Of a stretch of DNA of 64,000 nucleotides, positions 34,677-43,714 are shown one piece after another. This DNA is from an uncultured Pseudoalteromonas sp. Lineage in GTDB: Bacteria; Pseudomonadota; Gammaproteobacteria; Enterobacterales; Alteromonadaceae. Below the pieces are notes generated by a model. The model was given only the letters and a program-made list of their open reading frames with translations. It was not told the origin of the DNA and did no database searches. The position numbers and the translations under genes are program-made. Position 1 is the stretch's first letter. Each line of letters opens with the position of its first letter. The stretch lies in contig CANLRB010000024.1 in assembly GCA_947493455.1 (NCBI GenBank), positions 1 to 64,000 of the forward strand, written 5' to 3'.

Positions 34677-35726
34677 TTGTTTAATTTACTTAAAAAGGAA
34701 AAAATTAGTCCGAATGATAAACCACTGATAACAATCGTTGTCGCTACGTTTAATCGGGCGGATGCTTTGGCTTTGACGCTTCGTTCTGCAATCGCGCAAA
34801 CATACAAAAATTGGCACATGCTTGTGATTGGAGACGCGTGTACTGATGATACTGAGCGTATGATAGAAACGCTTCATGAATCGCGTATTCAATTTATCAA
34901 TTTACCTGAACGGTTTGGTGAACAAGCTGGACCAAATTCAGTTGGTATCGCACTTGCTAAAGGCGACTATGTGGCGTTTTTAAACCATGATGATTTATGG
35001 CTGCCAACGCACTTAGAATTAGCGGTTGATACTTTTCGCTCGCAAGGAGGTGATTTGTATTGGAGTCGCGCAGCTTTTTATACAAATAGAGGACCGCGAC
35101 TAGATTTACCTATGTTTGTCGAAGCATCGCCAATCGCACGTAGCATAGAAGACGCTTATGATGCGCCGTTTTACTACAGTGAGCCAATAAGTAGTTGGGT
35201 AATAACAAAACAAGCGCTAGAGTTGCTCGGCTTTATGCGATTGTCGAGTGAAATTTCAGTTGTGCCGATTTATGATTATGTCGTGCGTGCACATGAAATT
35301 GGGTTGACATTGTGCGCCAGTGAGCAAATTACTGTTTTAAAAGATAATATGAATCAAGTTAGGTTACCTCGAGAAGAAACCTTGCCACATTATTCCATAA
35401 CATGCCAATATAATCATTGCCTAATTGACACTATTGAATCACAAGATGTGGCGTTACTTAAAGCTAAAATTGATAACGACCTATGGCTTTCTCAGCAGTT
35501 AAATATGAACCGAAGCTTTGCACCTCAATTGAAAACAAATCAAACTAATGCTTCGCGTATACGACGCAATTCAGGTATTGATATAATTAAACTTAAAGCA
35601 CAATCAAGTCGAACTCATTTCATGGGGAGATTGGGTATCGCGTTAAAAGGCCGTACCGGAGAATCTTTATCATTTCAACCTAAGCTAGAAGAAATGATTC
35701 AATTTGCTAAACGTCAATTGGACTAA
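34677..35726 (+). CDS. Glycosyltransferase family 2 protein
   Basis: A 349-residue GT-A fold enzyme. PLITIVVATFNRADALALTL at 16-35, the nucleotide-sugar loop around D53 (GDACTDDTE) and the metal motif HDD at 104-106. The C-terminal half beyond about 230 is unusual and lacks known domains. Start is TTG (34677) with no ATG in frame before the GT2 core, so it is somewhat uncertain. It is 4 bases from the 2,3-dehydratase gene, so the two are co-translated. Confidence 0.82.
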   Translation: MFNLLKKEKISPNDKPLITIVVATFNRADALALTLRSAIAQTYKNWHMLVIGDACTDDTERMIETLHESRIQFINLPERFGEQAGPNSVGIALAKGDYVAFLNHDDLWLPTHLELAVDTFRSQGGDLYWSRAAFYTNRGPRLDLPMFVEASPIARSIEDAYDAPFYYSEPISSWVITKQALELLGFMRLSSEISVVPIYDYVVRAHEIGLTLCASEQITVLKDNMNQVRLPREETLPHYSITCQYNHCLIDTIESQDVALLKAKIDNDLWLSQQLNMNRSFAPQLKTNQTNASRIRRNSGIDIIKLKAQSSRTHFMGRLGIALKGRTGESLSFQPKLEEMIQFAKRQLD

Positions 35727-35730
35727 TCAT

Positions 35731-37059
35731 ATGAACGACATGTTGAATTGGCTAACACAAGCTCGCGTAGAGAGCGAACTGTCGGTAGCTAAAATTTCAT
35801 TATCAGAGTGTTTACATTGGCAGTTGAAAGAAGGGGCGCTTGTTCATCAAACAGGTCACTTTTTTCAAATTAGAGGATTGCGAACTTGTTCTAATGATGA
35901 GCCTTATCACGGACTCACGCAGCCGATGATTGATCAGCCAGAAGTGGGAACACTGGCGTTTTTAATTCGAGATTCGAATACAGGTGAAATAGAGTGGCTG
36001 CTGCAGGCTAAAACTGAGCCGGGTACAATAAATGGTACGCAGGTGGCTCCAACTATTCAGGCTACTTTTAGTAACTATCAATGTGTACATGGCGGCAAAG
36101 CAACTCGATTTTTTGATTTATTAGAGACCGACAGCATTGTTTCGGATTCAGCTCAGTCCGAGCAAGGAACGTGTTTTATATGGAAGTTTAATCGTAATAA
36201 AGTCGTTGCAATTGACAGTGAGCAAGAATTGATTGAGCCATCAGAGCCCCTCTATAAATGGGTCTCATCGAGTGAGTTGCGTCGTTGTTTAAGTCTTGAT
36301 TTTGTTATTAATACGGATGCGCGGTCCGTAATTGCTACGACTGAATGGGCATTACTATGTGAGCCAAATTCATCTTTGTTTAAAGCTCAATTACTGCAAA
36401 AATCATTTGCCGGCCATGTACAACAGTGGCGTATGAAATTAGTTTTAGAATATCGTAGCCACGTACAGATTCGTTGGGAGTTTGATGAACTTACCGAGTT
36501 AAGAGGTTGGCAATGGGACGAATTTGGGCTTAGTTTAGCGACGAAGCAGCAATTGAAAATTGGTTTTTTTGATGTATCGCTTTCTGATAGAGAAGTTTCA
36601 AAGTGGCAACAACCCCTTTTAATAGGTGATTCGAATGAAGAGTGTGTATTATTGATGCGTACTAATAATGGTGTCGCTGAGTTTTGGCTCCGAGTTGTTA
36701 AAGAGATCGGATTTGGTGGTCGCAATGAGTTTGGTCCGTCGTTACAAACAGCTGAGAATGATTGTGTTGAAATTCGTAAACTGTTGAACTGTGACGAAGC
36801 AATCGAATTGATTAAATTGGAACAAAGCGATGAGGGGAGCCGGTTTTATAACTCGATTGTAAAATACAGCGTTGTATGTGTGCCGAATGCCGAGATTGAA
36901 AATCGTCCTTATTTGGGCGTTTACGGTGACTGGTTCAACTTGCGTACATTACAAGAAATATGTGGTACAACAGCGATATCAAATAACGAATTACGTTCTC
37001 TTGCATCATTATTATTAAGTACCGAGTTTGATAAAAATGTTTCTAAATTAGATTGTTAG
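35731..37059 (+). CDS. NDP-hexose 2,3-dehydratase family protein
   Basis: A 442-residue protein of the EvaA/TylX3 type, which removes water between C2 and C3 of a dTDP-4-keto-6-deoxyhexose as first step to 2-deoxysugars. The family is two tandem repeats of about 210 residues. Repeat one carries WLLQAKTEPGTINGTQVAPT (90-108), QATFSNY and HGG. Repeat two (about 215-420) has the matching but altered VVKEIGFGGRNEFGPSLQTAE. ATG 35731 (MNDMLNW) is chosen as start. In the literature these genes sit in deoxysugar clusters; none of the partner enzymes is here. Confidence 0.82.
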   Translation: MNDMLNWLTQARVESELSVAKISLSECLHWQLKEGALVHQTGHFFQIRGLRTCSNDEPYHGLTQPMIDQPEVGTLAFLIRDSNTGEIEWLLQAKTEPGTINGTQVAPTIQATFSNYQCVHGGKATRFFDLLETDSIVSDSAQSEQGTCFIWKFNRNKVVAIDSEQELIEPSEPLYKWVSSSELRRCLSLDFVINTDARSVIATTEWALLCEPNSSLFKAQLLQKSFAGHVQQWRMKLVLEYRSHVQIRWEFDELTELRGWQWDEFGLSLATKQQLKIGFFDVSLSDREVSKWQQPLLIGDSNEECVLLMRTNNGVAEFWLRVVKEIGFGGRNEFGPSLQTAENDCVEIRKLLNCDEAIELIKLEQSDEGSRFYNSIVKYSVVCVPNAEIENRPYLGVYGDWFNLRTLQEICGTTAISNNELRSLASLLLSTEFDKNVSKLDC

Positions 37060-37064
37060 TATTG

Positions 37065-37085
37065 CCCGCGCAAAGTTTGCGCGGG
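37065..37085. terminator. Hairpin between two convergent genes
   Basis: CCCGCGCAAA (37065-37074), a single base, then TTTGCGCGGG (37076-37085): a strong GC-rich stem between the 2,3-dehydratase and the leftward beta-lactamase-like gene. No clear T-run, so probably a shared, partly Rho-assisted stop. Confidence 0.55.
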
Positions 37086-37096
37086 AGCTATATTAG

Positions 37097-38605
37097 TTAC
37101 TGCTTGTGATAAACTTTACCTTCCATCTTAAAGCCAGTGATTTGCTTCATATCGTCAAAAATAAATTCAACTTTTTCCGGAACACTTAAGGGAGTCGTCG
37201 TCAAAGCAAATACATTTTTCGAAGCAGGTTTAAGTGCAAACTGGTAGTCAAAACTCTGCCCTTTTAGCTGGCTTTCATCAACTTTGAGGGTCACTTTTGC
37301 ATATTTATCTGGGCCGAGATAGTGACCCGCGTAGTGCGCTAGTTCTTGCGAATTAGGCTTATACTGCCAATTCTCCCAGTGCGCTTGCTCATTTGCTTTC
37401 GCTAAGCGTTTTTCTTTGTGTTCGAGAAATAGCTTAATATGCTTTGGATAGATATCAATACGTAACTTTTCTCGCTCTTCTCGCTTTGGATCGTCAATTA
37501 AAAATAGGACAAACTGTTTAAAGATACGCAGAGATTGGCGACCAGTCATATTATCCGAATTAGCGAACGCTGCCATACCAATATTGAGTTCTGGAATAAA
37601 GGCCATCATCGAGCGAGCGCCGGTGTAGCCACCGCCGTGAATATAAATACGGTGTGATTTAAAATGGCACATCGCCCAGCCAAGTGAGTATCCGTCACAG
37701 TTCATTTCGTAATTGCGTAAGTCACCTTTTTTAATAGTCGTCGCGTTTTCATGTGCAAGTGCAAGGTCGTCACTCGAAATATTATGCTTGCCATTCGATA
37801 AGTTGAGTTGCAACCATTTAACCATGTCATTGGGGGTGGTCATCAAGCCGCCAGCCGATTGCATCATACCATCGGTTTTGGGGGGCACTTGATGCCAAGA
37901 TTTTTCTTTACCAAGCCAGATATGATTCCACGCGATGTTGTTTTTCTTATAATCAGAGGTATTCGCTGAAGTCGATGTCATTCTATGTGGTTTAAAAATA
38001 ACGTCGTCCAGCCAGATTTTCCATGACTTTCCGGTAGCTTGTTCCAATATGGCACCATAAATATTGTAGCCAAGGTTACTGTACTCAAAACCGTTTTCAC
38101 GTATCGTTGCATTTTGTTTTAAAAGTACCGGATAGTCTTTATAACTGACTTCTGTGACATATGCTTCGAGCATTGTCAGGTAATCTGCTGAAATTGGCAC
38201 ATTGTGAGCGAGTAAATCTTTGAGCGTCCACTTTGTTGCGTCAACGCCTTCAGGCAGAGTGCCACTCGGTAAATATTTACTCAGCGGGTCGCTCAACTTT
38301 AATATATTAGTGTTGTGAAGATGTGCCGCTAATAAACCCATATACGCTTTGGTTTGTGATGCTATGTACATAGGGGCATCTGCAGTCACTGGGGTTGGAC
38401 TATTTGATTTTAATACGCCGATTGATTTATTGAGCAGTACGTCGTTGCCGCTTACAACGACTAAGTTATAGCCGGGTCCAAGATCTGGGTGTTGGTCGAC
38501 AAAATTATCAATATAACTTGCTGCTTGCTGAGGTGTTGCGGCAAAGCCAATGCTGGCATTTGTTAGTAGCATTGCTGCCGCTGCTAATTTTGTAATCTGT
38601 TTCAT
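37097..38605 (-). CDS. Serine hydrolase of the beta-lactamase/class C family
   Basis: A 502-residue secreted protein: signal peptide 1-22, then the penicillin-binding-like fold with S83-Q-T-K86 (SxxK), Y175-S-N177 (YxN) and HGGG near residue 324. The C-terminal domain after about 370 is helical plus beta. These are usually D-alanyl peptidases or esterases. No resistance function can be assigned from sequence. Confidence 0.85.
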   Translation of the reverse strand: MKQITKLAAAAMLLTNASIGFAATPQQAASYIDNFVDQHPDLGPGYNLVVVSGNDVLLNKSIGVLKSNSPTPVTADAPMYIASQTKAYMGLLAAHLHNTNILKLSDPLSKYLPSGTLPEGVDATKWTLKDLLAHNVPISADYLTMLEAYVTEVSYKDYPVLLKQNATIRENGFEYSNLGYNIYGAILEQATGKSWKIWLDDVIFKPHRMTSTSANTSDYKKNNIAWNHIWLGKEKSWHQVPPKTDGMMQSAGGLMTTPNDMVKWLQLNLSNGKHNISSDDLALAHENATTIKKGDLRNYEMNCDGYSLGWAMCHFKSHRIYIHGGGYTGARSMMAFIPELNIGMAAFANSDNMTGRQSLRIFKQFVLFLIDDPKREEREKLRIDIYPKHIKLFLEHKEKRLAKANEQAHWENWQYKPNSQELAHYAGHYLGPDKYAKVTLKVDESQLKGQSFDYQFALKPASKNVFALTTTPLSVPEKVEFIFDDMKQITGFKMEGKVYHKQ

Positions 38606-38677
38606 CGAATTATCCTCGCTACTCTAGTATGTGTCATTTTAGGTGCTTAGATTTAGTGCGTATTGAACGAATTTAAC

Positions 38678-39445
38678 TTATTGGGTGAATAAACACTTTA
38701 GTTTGTTTGGCGGTAAACCTAAATGCTTATTAAAAGCGCGAGTCATATGACTTTGGTCCGCATACCCGACTTCGGCGGCGCAATCAATCAGTGAAAAGCC
38801 ATGTTTTAAAAAATGTAATGCTCGGCTAATCAGTAATTTTTGTTGGTATTCACTTGGCGAGTATAAATAAAACTTTTTAAATGTTCGTGAAAAATGGACC
38901 GGATGAATACCTTGATCGATTGCTAGCTGACTTAAGTTGATAGGGTCGTAGCTGTCGTGGATTAAATTCTTGGCACACTTTAACCAATGTGGCTGTGTAG
39001 TTTCGTTTATTGGCGCACTTTGCTGATATAACGCTAATATATCCCAATAGTTGTCGGCCAGTATGTTAGTTGAGTGATTCATTACCGCTTGCAGTGTGGT
39101 TTGCAATAACGATTTTGTTTTTTTGCTGTCGATAGGTTGCCACAAATAGTCAGGTTTTTTGCTGTTGACTTCATCGAGTAAGTTCACGTCTGTGTTAAAT
39201 GACACAATAAACGCACCTTTTTGACCATAATGGTCGGCATGCAGTAGTGTTGCTGGTTTAAAACAAATACTCGGAACATCGACTTGATGCGAACCAAGGC
39301 GTGTTGACTCTAGCAAACTGCCAGATACGATAATAGAGAGTTGGTCTATATCGTGTTCGTGTTCGTCCATACAGGAATTCGCTTGATAAAAATTAATTGC
39401 TGTATGGGTTTGATCGTTAACTGATACTGCGGATAGGGCACTCAT
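38678..39445 (-). CDS. AraC-family transcriptional regulator
   Basis: A 255-residue regulator. N-terminal cupin-like domain (DEHEHDIDQLSIIVSGSL), then two HTHs at about 160-250 (LSQLAIDQGIHPVHFSRTFKKFYLYSPSEYQ, LIDCAAEVGYADQSHMTRAFNKHLG). I chose ATG 39445; an upstream GTG at 39484 has no ribosome site. Situated 73 bases after the serine hydrolase gene on the same strand, so it may control it. Confidence 0.84.
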   Translation of the reverse strand: MSALSAVSVNDQTHTAINFYQANSCMDEHEHDIDQLSIIVSGSLLESTRLGSHQVDVPSICFKPATLLHADHYGQKGAFIVSFNTDVNLLDEVNSKKPDYLWQPIDSKKTKSLLQTTLQAVMNHSTNILADNYWDILALYQQSAPINETTQPHWLKCAKNLIHDSYDPINLSQLAIDQGIHPVHFSRTFKKFYLYSPSEYQQKLLISRALHFLKHGFSLIDCAAEVGYADQSHMTRAFNKHLGLPPNKLKCLFTQ

Positions 39446-39627
39446 AGGGTCTCGTCTTTTAGTTGCGCTATTAGTTAGTCTCACGTTGTGACAAAAAAGT
39501 TTGGCGTGAGGTATTTTAATCTACTCTAAATACAAGTTTTATACCTATATGTAACTTTATGATAGTTATGCTTATTTACTTTTCTCGTTGGCCTAAAATA
39601 CTAATCTGACGTTCAATAATACGAGAG

Positions 39628-40308
39628 TTAGCGATTTTCACCAAACTTATTTAAGCGCAGTATGAGAGCACTGATTTTTTCTTTTTTTCCAATTAATGTA
39701 TCCATATCAACTTTAAATGATTCGGTTTTGGTCACATTAGCAAAAGTAAGCTTTTTATTTATTAATGACAATGAACAAGTTAGATTGAAAAAATTGAAAT
39801 ACAAAATAAGCCGCTGCAACATATCTTGTTGCGCTTGAACTAAACCTAATTTTTGTGCTGTTCGATGGTTAAGAATATAACTTGTGACTTTTACCTCGAT
39901 ATTATTAGGTTGTGATTTTTCATATTGCTCAATCAGTGATAGCAGTCCAGTAAGACAAGACAGCAGGACTTTGCGCTTTCGAATACTGGCCGAATCAGTT
40001 TGATTAAACGAGAAATAGTAATCAAATAAGCTACCACTATGCAACGCGATAGATTTATTACGCGGTTTTTCAGCAATTAGCATAGAGGAATAGTATTTTA
40101 AATTACCTGATTTAATACCTGATGGGACATCAAAAAATGGGGCGATGATGGTGATCGAAATTGCAGCAAAGAAACAAATAACAAATGCTAATTCATTTAT
40201 AAACATAAGCCAACCAAATGCGATATTGATAATTAAAAAGCCAAGTAATAAATAGAACTGAAAGCGTTTTTGTTGTTTTGGTGTTTTTAAATAAAACGAG
40301 TTAGTCAT
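39628..40308 (-). CDS. Membrane protein, hypothetical
   Basis: A 226-residue protein with two adjacent hydrophobic helices near the N-terminus (about 16-35 and 38-58), then a cytoplasmic region of about 150 residues with helices and a basic tail. No conserved family recognised. The 279-base stretch upstream has a good promoter environment but no recognisable site. Confidence 0.55.
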   Translation of the reverse strand: MTNSFYLKTPKQQKRFQFYLLLGFLIINIAFGWLMFINELAFVICFFAAISITIIAPFFDVPSGIKSGNLKYYSSMLIAEKPRNKSIALHSGSLFDYYFSFNQTDSASIRKRKVLLSCLTGLLSLIEQYEKSQPNNIEVKVTSYILNHRTAQKLGLVQAQQDMLQRLILYFNFFNLTCSLSLINKKLTFANVTKTESFKVDMDTLIGKKEKISALILRLNKFGENR

Positions 40309-40587
40309 TTTAATCTCTGCTTATCTGATGATTACATGAGGCTGCGTTGAGCGATAGCACTTAGTTACCGAGTTATAAGTCCATCACAGTGATTGAAACA
40401 TGTCCTAGTAAAAATTAATTCGTTGCAAGAGTCAAACTTACAGGCATTTCATAAGCACATTAACTCACCAACTCACCTAGAAAAAGGGTGCTAATGCATT
40501 CCGCATTTTGCAAAAAAGAGCTTTACCTCAACCATGGTTGAGCTTTTAAAGTGCGCAACACGATTATAAACAAGGTGAGAAAAACGA

Positions 40588-41103
40588 ATGAATGGACTTG
40601 TCCTCTTTTCTAGCGCGAATAAAAACGGTAATACAGCGAAGTTGGTTGAGCACGTCAATGCACGGGTTCAGTTCGAAGTTGTTGAGATCGATATGTTAAA
40701 TATCACGCCTTACAATTATCAAAACAAGTACCCAAGTGATGACTTTTATGCGCTCGTTGATAAAATTTTAATGGCTGATATTTTGATTTTTGCTTCTCCG
40801 GTGTATTGGCATGCCGTGACTGCGCCAATGAAGGCGCTCATTGATCGGATCACTGAGTTAACTGACGTGAATGAACTAAAAGCCAAAGCACGTGCACTTG
40901 CGAATAAAAAAGCGTATTTAGTTGCCACCTCAGCCAATGAACAGTTATGTCCTATTTATGAAGGTTTTTTTAGTCGTGTATTCAATTATTTTGATATTGA
41001 ATACGGCGGCTTTATTCATGTTAATTGCCGGGATGGTTTTTATGTTGAGAGCGAGTCTGTCAATTCTTTTGCAATGAAATTGAACACGGAAAAGTGTCTA
41101 TGA
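40588..41103 (+). CDS. Flavodoxin-fold NAD(P)H-dependent FMN reductase
   Basis: A 171-residue protein of the flavodoxin_2/FMN-reductase type. SSANKNGNTAKLVEHV at 8-23 is the phosphate-binding loop; the ADILIFASPVYWHAVTAPMKALIDRI strand and loop hold the flavin (about 64-89). It would reduce quinones, azo or nitro compounds. Its stop TGA overlaps the ATG of the NAT gene (ATGA), so the two are translationally coupled. Confidence 0.82.
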   Translation: MNGLVLFSSANKNGNTAKLVEHVNARVQFEVVEIDMLNITPYNYQNKYPSDDFYALVDKILMADILIFASPVYWHAVTAPMKALIDRITELTDVNELKAKARALANKKAYLVATSANEQLCPIYEGFFSRVFNYFDIEYGGFIHVNCRDGFYVESESVNSFAMKLNTEKCL

Positions 41104-41912
41104 GAAGCTTAGTAAATCGATATTTGACGCAGTTGGGCGTTAATTTAAGTTTAACAGGGTTAGCGTTAGTGGAAGATATAAAACAGCGCCATATTGCACA
41201 ACTATCGTTTAATAGTGGTAACGTTATACTCAAACGCGATCTTAGTTTGGCTCCTTACGCCCTATTTCAGCGTGTTGTCTTTGATCGCCAAGGGGGCTAT
41301 TGCTTTGAACACAATAAAATTTTATATCTCGTATTACAAACTTTAGGATTTAATGTGTCACCGTTAATCGGCCGTGTGCTGATAAATGGCAATGAGGAAA
41401 ATGGACGTCTGCATCGCATTACACTTTTGCAGTTTGAAAACAAACATTATTTAGTGGATGTTGGTTTTGGCGTAGCTAATCCGCGCTTTGTAGTGCCGCT
41501 TGAGCCATTTAAAACCCAAACCAAGCAAGGTTATTATGTTTTAAAAAATGATGGCGAGGACCATTTTCGCTTAATGTATTCGAAAAATGAACAAGATTGG
41601 CTAACACTCTATCGTTTTGATTTATCAGAAGCGACTGAATCTGATTGTGATATTGCTCACTTTTACAGTTCGCAACACCCAGAGGCGATGTTTGTAAATA
41701 GCTTAGTGGTGTCTCGTATTGAAAGTAATCGACGTTACTTGCTTAAAAACAGAGAACTTACTGTTTATAAAGATAATAAAGGAGAAAGCGAGTTAATAAA
41801 TCGTTTTATTAACTCATCGGAAGAACTCGTTGAATTGCTCACAAATACACTCAATTTAAATGTCTCTTTGTTAGATGCAAATAAGTTGTATGCTTTTTTA
41901 TGTCGTAACTAA
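41100..41912 (+). CDS. Arylamine N-acetyltransferase
   Basis: A 270-residue NAT-family enzyme with the catalytic triad C68 (RQGGYCFEHN), H105 (GRLHR) and D120 (YLVDVGFG), spaced as in Salmonella NAT. It transfers acetyl from acetyl-CoA to arylamines, hydrazines and N-hydroxyarylamines. ATG 41100 overlaps the flavodoxin stop codon. It shares a 4-base tail overlap with the response regulator gene on the other strand. Confidence 0.88.
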   Translation: MRSLVNRYLTQLGVNLSLTGLALVEDIKQRHIAQLSFNSGNVILKRDLSLAPYALFQRVVFDRQGGYCFEHNKILYLVLQTLGFNVSPLIGRVLINGNEENGRLHRITLLQFENKHYLVDVGFGVANPRFVVPLEPFKTQTKQGYYVLKNDGEDHFRLMYSKNEQDWLTLYRFDLSEATESDCDIAHFYSSQHPEAMFVNSLVVSRIESNRRYLLKNRELTVYKDNKGESELINRFINSSEELVELLTNTLNLNVSLLDANKLYAFLCRN

Positions 41913-42805
41913 AAGCCAATAATTGTCATTCTTCCCTGGGCGAGCGGCTCAATTTGACATGATATATCGATACGCTTGTTGAGCGGGGATTTATACATGT
42001 TTTCTAGCTTAGTAAATGAGGTTTCGACGAAGTTTAAGTTTTTTAGACGTAAATTTTTTCTACTTTGGTGATCTAAAAAAGCCACTGATGCTTTACTTAG
42101 ATTTTGGTGGCAAACATCCATTAGGTATTTGCTGGGTCGCTTTGTTTTTATTATGCGTTGTAGATGTCCAATCGTGATATCAGGGTGATTGCGAACGAGT
42201 GAACATGCAGCATATAAATCGAGCAGTGCAACGGAGCGTACTTTTTGTGTTTCGCTGTCTTCAAAAATAGCCATTATGCAAGGTAACTTTGATTCATCAA
42301 ATGCTTGCGCCTTGATTTTATTTACTTTGAGTTGTTGCCCAACAACGCGTTGTAAAGCAGTCGTTAATGTGTCTAAGTTTGGCAGTGCGAGGCCGTCCGA
42401 TAAGGGGGCTTCTGGGTCAAAACTAATTTCATCTTGTTCAATACATTGAACCAGTGGTTTTAGTTTTTCATGCAGTTGTTCATCATCAAATGGCTTGCTC
42501 AGTACAAAGTTCGCCCCGGCCTTTTGTGCAAGATTGAGCTCTTTTTCAGTATCGATTGTTGTTAGCATACCGATTTGGGTTGTAAAACCACGCTTGCGAA
42601 TTGCTTTAATAAGGTCGAGTCCGCTCAAATCGGGCATATTCCAATCCGTTAATAGAATATGGGGTTGCCATTGTCCGATTATGGTGAGAGCATCTACTGG
42701 GCTCTGTGTTTTTTTAATAGATAAGGAACGGTAGTTAAAACCCTCTAAAGAGCGCCTTACAATTTCGAGTGTTGCTTTACTATCGTCTACTACAAGTATT
42801 CTCAC
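41909..42805 (-). CDS. Response regulator with unknown C-terminal domain
   Basis: A 298-residue protein. A receiver domain at 1-118 has the acidic pair D7/D8, phospho-acceptor D54 (LLTDWNMPDLSG), T82/T83 and K104 (VLSKPF). The C-terminal 170 residues (about 130-298) are not a known output domain and show strands plus short helices. No HTH or GGDEF motif, so the output is unclear. Divergent from the anchored coiled-coil gene with 91 bases between starts. Confidence 0.78.
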   Translation of the reverse strand: MRILVVDDSKATLEIVRRSLEGFNYRSLSIKKTQSPVDALTIIGQWQPHILLTDWNMPDLSGLDLIKAIRKRGFTTQIGMLTTIDTEKELNLAQKAGANFVLSKPFDDEQLHEKLKPLVQCIEQDEISFDPEAPLSDGLALPNLDTLTTALQRVVGQQLKVNKIKAQAFDESKLPCIMAIFEDSETQKVRSVALLDLYAACSLVRNHPDITIGHLQRIIKTKRPSKYLMDVCHQNLSKASVAFLDHQSRKNLRLKNLNFVETSFTKLENMYKSPLNKRIDISCQIEPLAQGRMTIIGF

Positions 42806-42896
42806 AATAATTACAAACTAAAGTCGATAATATGACCAGTATAGTCATAAAAAATATTGAAGACTACACTTAAGATAATATCGATTAGGAATAACT

Positions 42897-43700
42897 ATGA
42901 ATACAGCTGGATTAACATCGTTCAAAATACTCGAAATTTTAGCATTGGATTTGGGATTACTGATCCTCGCCGGGTGGTTTTTAATTCTCTGGCTTATTAT
43001 TCGCGAGTTTCGAAAGTTCGCGGCTAAGGTTAGTGGACATAACGAAGGCATCGATGAAAAGCTGGTTCAATCATATCAAGAATCGATTGATATGGCGTTA
43101 AATTACAGCGCCGAGAATAGAGATACGTTAGATGAGCTGATCCGCGTACAACAGGGGTTAGAGCAACAATTAGCAGATGTCAAAGCGTCAACGTCTGACC
43201 ATATTAGTCAAGAAGAACAAGCGCAAATGGATGAACTAAATGCCCGTCTAAATAAAGCGCACAAGTTAATCAAAAAGTTAAAAGGCGACCTAGATAGCAG
43301 TGTTAAAAAACTCAAAGTGACACGAGAAAAGCTCTATGCCCAATATGACAGCGTAGAAAGGTTGAAAAAGGAAAACGCAGCGATCACCGCGCAATTTGAA
43401 CAATTGGAAAAGCAGTATGTTCAAGCGACCAATGAAAAATCATTAAATCGAGCTGATAACACGCAAGAAAACAATAACTTAAAACGTGCGTTAAGTCAGT
43501 ATAAACGTCAAATGGAAGAACAAGATCAAGTTATACAGCAACTTATGGAACAAGGTGCCAATGCTAAAAATGATAAGGAAACACAGCAACTTCAACAAAA
43601 ACTGCTTGCCGCCGAAGGAAAATTAAAAAACTTGACTAAAGAAAAAGACTTTGTTGAGAAAAAATTCCTTGATCTATTACAGCAAGTCGAAAAAAAGTAA
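42897..43700 (+). CDS. Membrane-anchored coiled-coil protein
   Basis: A 267-residue protein. One N-terminal membrane helix (about 15-35), then a nearly continuous cytoplasmic coiled coil to residue 265 (LIRVQQGLEQQLADVKASTS, LIKKLKGDLDSSVKKLKVTR, LKRALSQYKRQMEEQ). No other domain. Similar proteins occur beside chemotaxis or motility genes, but none is here. Possibly a partner or scaffold of the response regulator. Confidence 0.65.
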   Translation: MNTAGLTSFKILEILALDLGLLILAGWFLILWLIIREFRKFAAKVSGHNEGIDEKLVQSYQESIDMALNYSAENRDTLDELIRVQQGLEQQLADVKASTSDHISQEEQAQMDELNARLNKAHKLIKKLKGDLDSSVKKLKVTREKLYAQYDSVERLKKENAAITAQFEQLEKQYVQATNEKSLNRADNTQENNNLKRALSQYKRQMEEQDQVIQQLMEQGANAKNDKETQQLQQKLLAAEGKLKNLTKEKDFVEKKFLDLLQQVEKK

Positions 43701-43714
43701 ATTAAAGCGAGAAC

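Noticed and set aside
37065-37085. GC-rich hairpin as transposon end
   Set aside because: Position between convergent stop codons suits a terminator; no target duplication or transposase.
42189-42449. Plus-strand frame in the response regulator gene
   Set aside because: Shadow of a strongly coding minus-strand gene.
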